Positions 57,642 to 64,000 of a DNA stretch of 64,000 nucleotides are shown here, in pieces. A program made the position numbers and the translations under genes. Within the stretch, counting starts at the first letter, position 1; each line of letters begins with the position of its first letter. A model generated the notes under the pieces. The model was not told where the DNA came from and searched no databases. It saw nothing but the letters and a program-made list of their open reading frames with translations. This stretch comes from Elmis aenea. Taxonomy: Eukaryota > Arthropoda > Insecta > Coleoptera > Elmidae. The stretch is taken from NCBI GenBank assembly GCA_947652605.1, contig OX393576.1, forward strand, positions 57,760,966-57,824,965. Reading direction: 5' to 3'.

Positions 57642-59407
57642 AGCAAAAAGGTGAAGAAAAATACTCGGATATGATAGTTTTGTTTCTAATAAGGCAGAAA
57701 AAGAGCAAAAATATGCTATAAAATTCTAAAATATATTTAATATTCTTGGTACAGGGCCATAAATCGAGTCTTATAATTAATTAAACACACAAATTTACAT
57801 TATCAAGGTATGCTACCTGAACATTTTACATTAAAAATTTTATACAAATAGCGGAAACATAAATAACAGATAAAAAGCTTGCTCTCTTCGTGACATAATC
57901 ACATAAGTTGTCAAAGCTCTAAGTTCACGCCCTTTTCATGTTTATTTTATATATAATTAGGCTTGTTAACGAAAACGAAATATGACTTTTAACGGAAAAT
58001 TTACAGAAAGCTTTTTTCCGTCGCAAATTTGTAAACGAACGCCCTATTTAGTTTATTAGCTACTCATTAGATTGTAGATTTAGTAACGTCGACTCGTTTC
58101 GTTCCGTATAAACATTTATCTGCTGTGACAGAACACAGAACTGTTTTTATTAAGATTGGGTAATGATCCCTTGTAAGAAAAAGCGTTTATCGTCCTTTCG
58201 CCTTGATCTGGTGTGGACGATGTAATCCTTTTATTGCCCGAAATGTTTCTAAAAGATTAATATAAGAAATGAGATTTTCGAGGCAATTCTGTGATACCTT
58301 AATATTAAGCTTTAATTCCTTTCGGTAGCTTTTACCTACAAGTTTGCTTCACACACAAAAAAGAAACTGGTTAATTACTGAAATTTATATAATTTAGAAC
58401 ACTAATTGCTCACGTTAATTTTCATTCTCTAATAAGTTATTCGTGTTTTAAAGTTTAAAGGTTTTACAACACTAACTAAACTTTTAAGACTAAACTTTTA
58501 TTACGAGGATTTAAAAAATTTTTTTAGGAAACTAATGTAGGTATGTTCTTGTCTTATAATCGTTTAAATGATGTTTACCAAACAGATTTTACCATAAAGA
58601 AAGAGGAAGACAGAAGGATGTTTAAATAAAGAGAAAATAAAAGTTTTTAAATGCCTTTTGCTTCTTAATAATGTATGTTGTTTATGTGCATATTGTCCTC
58701 ATAACCTGAAAACTCTCTGTTACGTCGAAAATACCTAGAAATGTGCCATTACACACCCCTGGCGCATTAAAAGACGAATAAGTTAGTAGAACAAGTCTCT
58801 TATATTCATTTTCCACAGATATTTTCATGAAATTGAGTAATTGTACCACTCAGTGTATTAATTTGTTATAACTTCATAATCATGAAGTATAAGCATTAGA
58901 TTAATAAATGGGAATAGTGTTTGTTGATTTCTACAACTTGGCAGTCAATTAAGGCAGTTTAATTAAAGATAAATTCGTTGCTAGAGGCTACATCAAAGAA
59001 CCAAGCGTCGCTACAGTAAATAATAAAATAAGTTATATAATGTATTCACACGTTTTATGATATTTTGGCAACTGAACACAATATGCACATATTCCGTTTA
59101 GATTCTGAGCATGTATAAACACATTTCTCTGATAAATTAAGCATTGTTTTATCTTTACCAAGAAAACCTATTTAATACTCTATAAAAGTAAATTTTGAAA
59201 TTGAATTGATTAAAACGATAGTTTTATGTTGTAATTATTTTATTATCGTTTTTAAATCTCAATTCTCAAACAGCTGTTTTCCCAGCAGGTTATTTAATTA
59301 CTTGTATTAATCACTAAATATTTTGCAGAAGTTAAACTCTTAAGCGTATAAGTACTTATTTTACAAATATTTTTACTAAATTGTACCCTATAAATATCAG
59401 GACCTAG
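57642..59407. other. 1.8-kb stretch without recognised gene
   Basis: AT-rich sequence between the pogo-like element and the foldback at 59408. No motif-bearing frames, TIRs or RNA genes were found. Confidence 0.45.
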
Positions 59408-60641
59408 TACAGGGTGGTCTATTTTCGACGCCCATACAGGGTATCTCGGTTATTATCAGAGATAGAAAAAAACTAAATACATAAACTCGATTTATTTTTT
59501 TGAGAGAAATTTATTGCCGTAAACAGATTTTTGATATCTTTTTTAATTTTCGAAATATAGCCAAAAACCGATTTTTGGCACTTTTCAAAAATGTTAAATA
59601 TCTCGTTTAAACGAGAAGATAGAAAAAAACTTTAAAGACATTTTTCGCATGATTTTTTGTGCTTAATAAGATAGCGATGTTCAATTGTTTTTTACTTATA
59701 TCAATGCCGATATATTGCACCTAACTTTCTTATTTTAAATGGCAACCATAGGCAAATTATATATTTTTGAAAAACGCAAAAAATAAGCTTTCGATTCATG
59801 TCAAAGCCAACTATGGTTGCCATTTAAAATAAGAAAGTTAGGTGTAATATATCAATATTTGTATGAGTAAAAAAAAGTTGAACATCGCCATCTTATTAAG
59901 GACAAAAAACCATGCAAAAAATGTCTTTAAAGTTTTTCTCTATCTTTTCGTTTAAGCGAGATATTTAACATTTTTGATGTCTTTTTTGATACTCGAAATT
60001 AAGCCAACACCATTTTTGGCTCTTTTCAACGGGGAAAAAAGGTTGGGCTGAACTGGCTTTTCCCTATTTTAAACGGTCGGTTAGGTCGGTTGACTATTTA
60101 CGGTACGGGGAAAAAAGGTTGGGCTGAACTGGCTTTTCCCTATTTTAAACGGTCGGTTAGGTCGGTTGACTATTTACGGTACGGGGAAAAAAGGTTGGGC
60201 TGAACTGGCTTTTCCCTATTTTAAATGACAACCATAGTTGGCTTTGACATGAATCGAAAGCTTATTTTTTGCGCTTTTCAAAAATATATAATTTGCCTAT
60301 GGTTGCCATTTAAAATAAGAAAGTTAGGTGTAATGTATCGGCATTAATATGAGTAAAAAACAATTGAACATCGCTATCTTATTAAGCACAAAAAATCACG
60401 CGAAAAATGTCTTTAAAGTTTTTTTTCTATCTTCTCGTTTAAACGAGATATTTAACATTTTTGAAAAGTGCCAAAAATCGGTTTTTGGCTATATTTCGAA
60501 AATTAAAAAAGATATTAAAAATCTGTTTACGGCAATAAATTTCTCTCGAAAAAATAAATCGAGTTTATGTTTTTACTTTTTTTCTATCTCTGATAATAAC
60601 CGAGATACCCTGTATGGGCATCGAAAATAGACCACACTGTA
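59408..60641. mobile_element. foldback element, complete copy, with tandem array in the centre
   Basis: Ends TACAGGGTGGTCTATTTTCG and complement of right TACAGTGTGGTCTATTTTCG. Arms of about 450 bp or more are near-complete inverse copies (landmarks GGTTATTATCAGAGATAG, AAACCGATTTTTGGC, TGGCAACCATAG). Smaller palindromes occur within each arm. A 76-bp tandem array occupies 60030-60226. The 93-codon frame at 60349 mirrors the opposite arm and is not a gene. TA ends suggest a TA target. Confidence 0.92.
60030..60226. repeat. 76-bp tandem repeat, 2.6 copies
   Basis: Units start CGGGGAAAAAAGGTTGGGCT at 60030, 60106 and 60182. The first two are identical through GGTTGACTATTTACGGTA. The third breaks off at CCCTATTTTAAA, where the right arm of the foldback resumes. 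The exact identity suggests recent amplification. Confidence 0.95.
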
Positions 60642-61734
60642 CATAATGCTGTTAATGAATAATACACGTTGAGGTACAGCAATCAACCCTCTCCCCCAAT
60701 TACATGTATGTCACGTAACAACTAGTTTCATTACTACACAAGTAAAGCATGTAGCGTAACAAACAAACCTGTGCAGCACATACAGCATGCCAATACAGGT
60801 TTGTCGTGTCATATTTATATCGCAACTTCTGAGTTAGATTTCTATAGCTACCGACATCCCATATTAAGTCACGTCCAGAATGCGTTAATGCAGTACGTAC
60901 CAAGATTATACGATTAATAGTTGACATTATAAAATGTAACAAGAGGAGGCTTTAAAACAATTAATATGTCAGGGAAAACGGTGCATCCAATCGACATTCG
61001 AAAACATTTCTAAAAAGGTGACATAAGTATACTGAAACCAGTCCCAATTTTCATTGTTACATGAGGCGTAAAATTAAGTTTCAGATTTTTATTCCATCAA
61101 GTAATGAAGGCCTGCTTAAAAACAACAATGTTAAATATATTTTTATTGATAGTAACATATATTTAATTAAATATTAAATATTGTAAAATAAAACGTGAAA
61201 GCATATTTTTTGCTGTACACCATTAGTTCCAAGAATTAAAAAGCGGCTTTCCATCACCTCTCTTTAGGGCTTCGGGAATAGGAAAAAGACAAAAGCATAT
61301 CGTCCGCAACGTGATTGATTACTTAAAAACTTATGTGCAGAAATCAAACAAAAAGATTAAGAGATTAATGAACTACAAAAAGGCACTAAATTACAGCCTG
61401 ACATTCCGTTACAACGCTACAACTTCAACGAACACTAGTAAAGTAATTGGTTTTAGCTGCACGGCTACAATTGATTTTATACAATTTCTTAACAGATTCA
61501 CCTATAGCTTTTTTTTAATTACATATCCTTAGTTGTAGGATTATAAAGATTCAATAATTTAGTTTACCAACATTTTTTCAAAATCCTGAAAACGCGAAAA
61601 ATTAAGTTTTCATTCTTTTTATCTAAAAAACGCAAAATTAAATCTCTGAAACATGTTTTTATTTTGTGAACTTTGATTACAAATGTATTCAACCTGCAAT
61701 TTTCTGAAAATTTTTACCCACCAAATTCTATAGG
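60642..61734. other. no gene recognised
   Basis: Frames at 60700 (minus) and 61311 (plus) lack motifs. A 9-bp-arm hairpin (CAAACCTGT...ACAGGTTTG) lies at about 60766-60806. Confidence 0.45.
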
Positions 61735-61897
61735 CATGAGCGTCTGCAGGGGGGGGGCAAACGGGGCACTTGCCCGCCCTCTGGGACCGGGTAAAAATAG
61801 TACTTGTAAAATCAAATCATAAAAAAATTAATATACATATATTATTATTTGTCTCTAAGCTTTGCCCTCTCTGGAAAATTTTCTGCGGACGCCCATG
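61735..61897. mobile_element. small MITE, 163 bp (CATGAGCGTCTGCAG ends)
   Basis: Left CATGAGCGTCTGCAG and complement of right CATGGGCGTCCGCAG match 13/15. TCTATAGG (61727-61734) and ACTATAGG (61898-61905) are a 7/8 duplication. A GGGGGGGG run and GGGGCACTTGCCCGCCC palindrome follow the left end. Confidence 0.8.
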
Positions 61898-61905
61898 ACT
61901 ATAGG

Positions 61906-62680
61906 TACAGGTTGGGCCAATTCGAATGTTTCTCGGTTGTCGTAATAGTTAGCGAAAATCTTATATCGGTCTTTTGGGCAATTTTTTTGAGATAGACACG
62001 CGTATGTAATAAATTTTTTTATATAGCTTATAATTTTGGTTCCATAGACGACAAATGAAATTACAACATTTTTAAGTTTACTATAATTTCTTTATGTATT
62101 AAAATAGAACAAAATGTTATAAGCAATATAAAACACGGATTTGCTTAATAGTTAAAAAACTTACTTGGAAATGACGTTTAGTTGTTTAATAATTGCAAAC
62201 ATCACTTGTTTACGAGATCATGGCAAACTTTGAAAAAAAAATCGAAACTATGCATATCTCGGTTATTTTTTGCAACAAATATATAAAACTCTAAACAATT
62301 TAAAAAGCTTAAAAAATTCTTCTTCATATAAAATCATGGCCAACCAAATCTTTTTTTAAGTGTAAGTTTACTTCATATCTCAAAATTCAAGGTATACAAA
62401 GAAACTTTATTTTGTTTTTAAATTGAGCACAAAAATTTGCATAAAAAATCTTTATAACATTTTGTTGTATTTTAATAAATAAAGAAATTATACTAAAAGT
62501 CCAATAATGATGAAATTTAATTTTTGCCTGTTGTGCCAGAATGGTAAACGGTATAAAAAAATCTAATTGCAAAGGCATTTTCTTTTCAAAAAAATAGCCC
62601 AACCCAAGAGACCGATATTAGAATTTCTATTATGGTAACCGATATACCCCGAAAAACCTTCGAATTTGGTCCACCCTGTA
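61906..62680. mobile_element. foldback/TIR element, 775 bp, diverged arms
   Basis: Left TACAGGTTGGGCCAATTCGAA and complement of right TACAGGGTGGACCAAATTCG continue with TTTCTCGGTTGT-GTAATAG versus TTTTTCGGGGTA-ATAATAG. Inner arms share TATAATTTCTTTAT-TATTAAAATA and CAAAATGTTATAA. A detached right terminus of the family is at 34870-34890. Non-coding. Confidence 0.8.
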
Positions 62681-63198
62681 CATACCTATTTACAAAAAGC
62701 GTTTGAATTTTAAGCCCAATTAACTTCGTATTTTATTAATAAGCGAGGATGATTCGCAAGACAATTTAATTTCTCATACACCATTGTATATGTTAATTAA
62801 AGGACGACCTCATCTCTCGTAATCTACTTGAAGGAATTTTATTATAGTATTGGTTAATTAGACTACCTATCTCATTCACGCCACACGCATGTGTTTCAGC
62901 TGTGGTTCGCCCAATGAAGCGTAGACAAATGTGTCTTAGTAGTTTTAAATAGGTACATTAAATCAGGGCGACATTTACTTAAATAGTATGGAGTCTAATT
63001 TAAATATTTGTTTCAAACTCACATATAAATAAGGCCGAAAACATAATAAACATATTAAGTAGGTAACACTGTTTGTGTGTATACAAAGTGATTCCAATCA
63101 AGTGTGACAATTGATACCTCGCTTGTTATAAGCTAAAGAGCTTCTAGCAGATTTGTACTGATAAATAAAATCCAGAAATATATGTATATACATCTATA
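62681..63198. other. no gene recognised
   Basis: AT-rich; nothing supported on either strand. Confidence 0.45.
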
Positions 63199-63826
63199 TA
63201 CAGGGTGTGTGAAAATTGGCGGAAGCGCTACACGTGGCGATGTTCTTCGTAAAATTCTAAGTCGAAAATCTTGATACGAAAATGTTGTACCATGCTTGCT
63301 GTGTCTGCAAGAGGTCCTCAAAGTTTTCACATTTAGTCCTTTAATAAGCGTTATTATTTAATACTTGCAAATGAAAAAGCTGCAATTTGGAATAAAAATA
63401 AATTTCGAATAGTATTTTTTCCAAGATATTGTGTTCTTCCTTTCAAAAATTGGTGTTGAAAATATGTAAATCACTGATTTGAATGAAAATAATACATATG
63501 GCAACATTGTCATTAGCTGTCATCTCTGTTTTTCTCGTAATGATTCCTAGTTTAAGTTCGACGATACCAAAAAGTTTACAGCTATGTTTACGAACTGAAG
63601 GCTTTCAGTTCGAACAAAAATTGTAAATACCTAAGTAAAAATTGCTGATAAAAAAATGTCCAAACGCAAATCAATGTATGCAATGTTGCCAATTTTTTTT
63701 TCTTTAAATGGTTCCTGAGGCCATAGGAAGCATGGTACAACATTTTTGTATCAAGATTTTCGACTTTTAATTTTACGAAGAACATCGCCACGTGTAGCGC
63801 TTCCGACAATTTATACACACCTTGTA
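63199..63826. mobile_element. MITE with ~100-bp TIRs, copy 2 (opposite orientation to copy 1)
   Basis: Left TACAGGGTGTGTGAAAATTG and complement of right TACAAGGTGTGTATAAATTG. The long TIR includes GTAAAATTCTAAGTCGAAAA. The interior matches 22774-23406 after reverse complementing (landmark AGGTCCTCAAAG here, CTTTGAGGACCT there). The short frames in this interval are TIR shadows. Confidence 0.92.
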
Positions 63827-63835
63827 TATAAAAGA

Positions 63836-64000
63836 ACTTGTTTGTGTGTTTGTTTGTTCGCTATAGAATCCTAGGTCCGTTGACCGATCGGGACCAAATT
63901 TTGCACAGTTACTATTTAGGACCCAACGGATTAAACGTCGTATAAAGAACGGCCGGGAACAGCCGGGAACAGCCGGGAACAGCCGGGAACAGCCGGGAAC
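63836..64000. repeat. dispersed repeat start and 10-bp tandem array running off the window
   Basis: GTTTGTGTGTTTGTTTGTTC, then CGCTATAGAATCCTAGGTCC and GACCGATCGGGACCAAATTT lead to an array of AGCCGGGAAC units from about 63951. At least five identical units are seen before the window ends. The lead sequence looks like the start of a longer dispersed repeat, unidentified. Confidence 0.8.

Noticed and set aside
60349..60630. 93-codon frame
   Set aside because: Lies wholly in the right arm of a foldback; no motif.

Overview
The window reads as a piece of a large, AT-rich arthropod genome, most likely an insect and possibly a beetle. The support is a dense layer of insect-type transposable elements (Jockey, Penelope-like, BEL/Pao, hAT, piggyBac, pogo-like, Harbinger-like, tRNA-derived SINEs), short interstitial TTAGG/CCTAA telomere-type tracts, and split genes with ordinary GT-AG introns. 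The species cannot be named from sequence alone. No ribosomal RNA, functional tRNA or CRISPR array is visible.

Only two coding units look intact. One is a small secreted peptide gene at 41083-41351: two coding exons, a signal peptide and eight cysteines. A possible TATA/first-exon region lies 1.4 kb upstream. The other is a three-exon gene on the minus strand (52577-54858, 690 codons after splicing). It belongs to a widespread arthropod family of unnamed proteins that I recall as carrying a DUF7869-type RNase H-like domain. It sits inside 25-bp terminal inverted repeats (52157-55235) with six copies of a subterminal motif near the ends, so it looks like a complete DNA transposon of a poorly described type. 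This is the most interesting system in the window.

Layout. 0-12 kb: a 5'-truncated Jockey copy with target-site duplication, several MITEs, a tRNA-SINE, a hAT relic and a non-LTR RNase H/zinc-finger tail. 12-24 kb: a dimeric dispersed repeat, a 208-bp tandem duplication, a 1.7-kb foldback element, a TTAA-flanked element holding a BEL/Pao gag-protease relic, a hAT MITE, and a tyrosine-recombinase relic cut by a MITE. 24-36 kb: a second SINE copy, minisatellites, a Penelope-like element (RT plus GIY-YIG), a hAT deletion derivative inserted in a palindromic MITE, a hAT MITE containing a foldback, and piggyBac remnants. 36-51 kb: a Harbinger-like MITE, the peptide gene, a piggyBac element and a piggyBac MITE, and several TIR elements. 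51-58 kb: a three-layer nest holding the intact transposon, then a pogo-like element carrying its own hAT passenger. 58-64 kb: two foldback elements, small MITEs, and a 10-bp tandem array that runs off the end of the window.

Most of the rest is AT-rich sequence with no recognisable gene. At least seven elements keep perfect or nearly perfect target-site duplications (8 bp for hAT, TTAA for piggyBac, TTA for the Harbinger-like copy, TA for the pogo-like copies). These fix the element ends and the order of insertion well enough to be useful without any external data.
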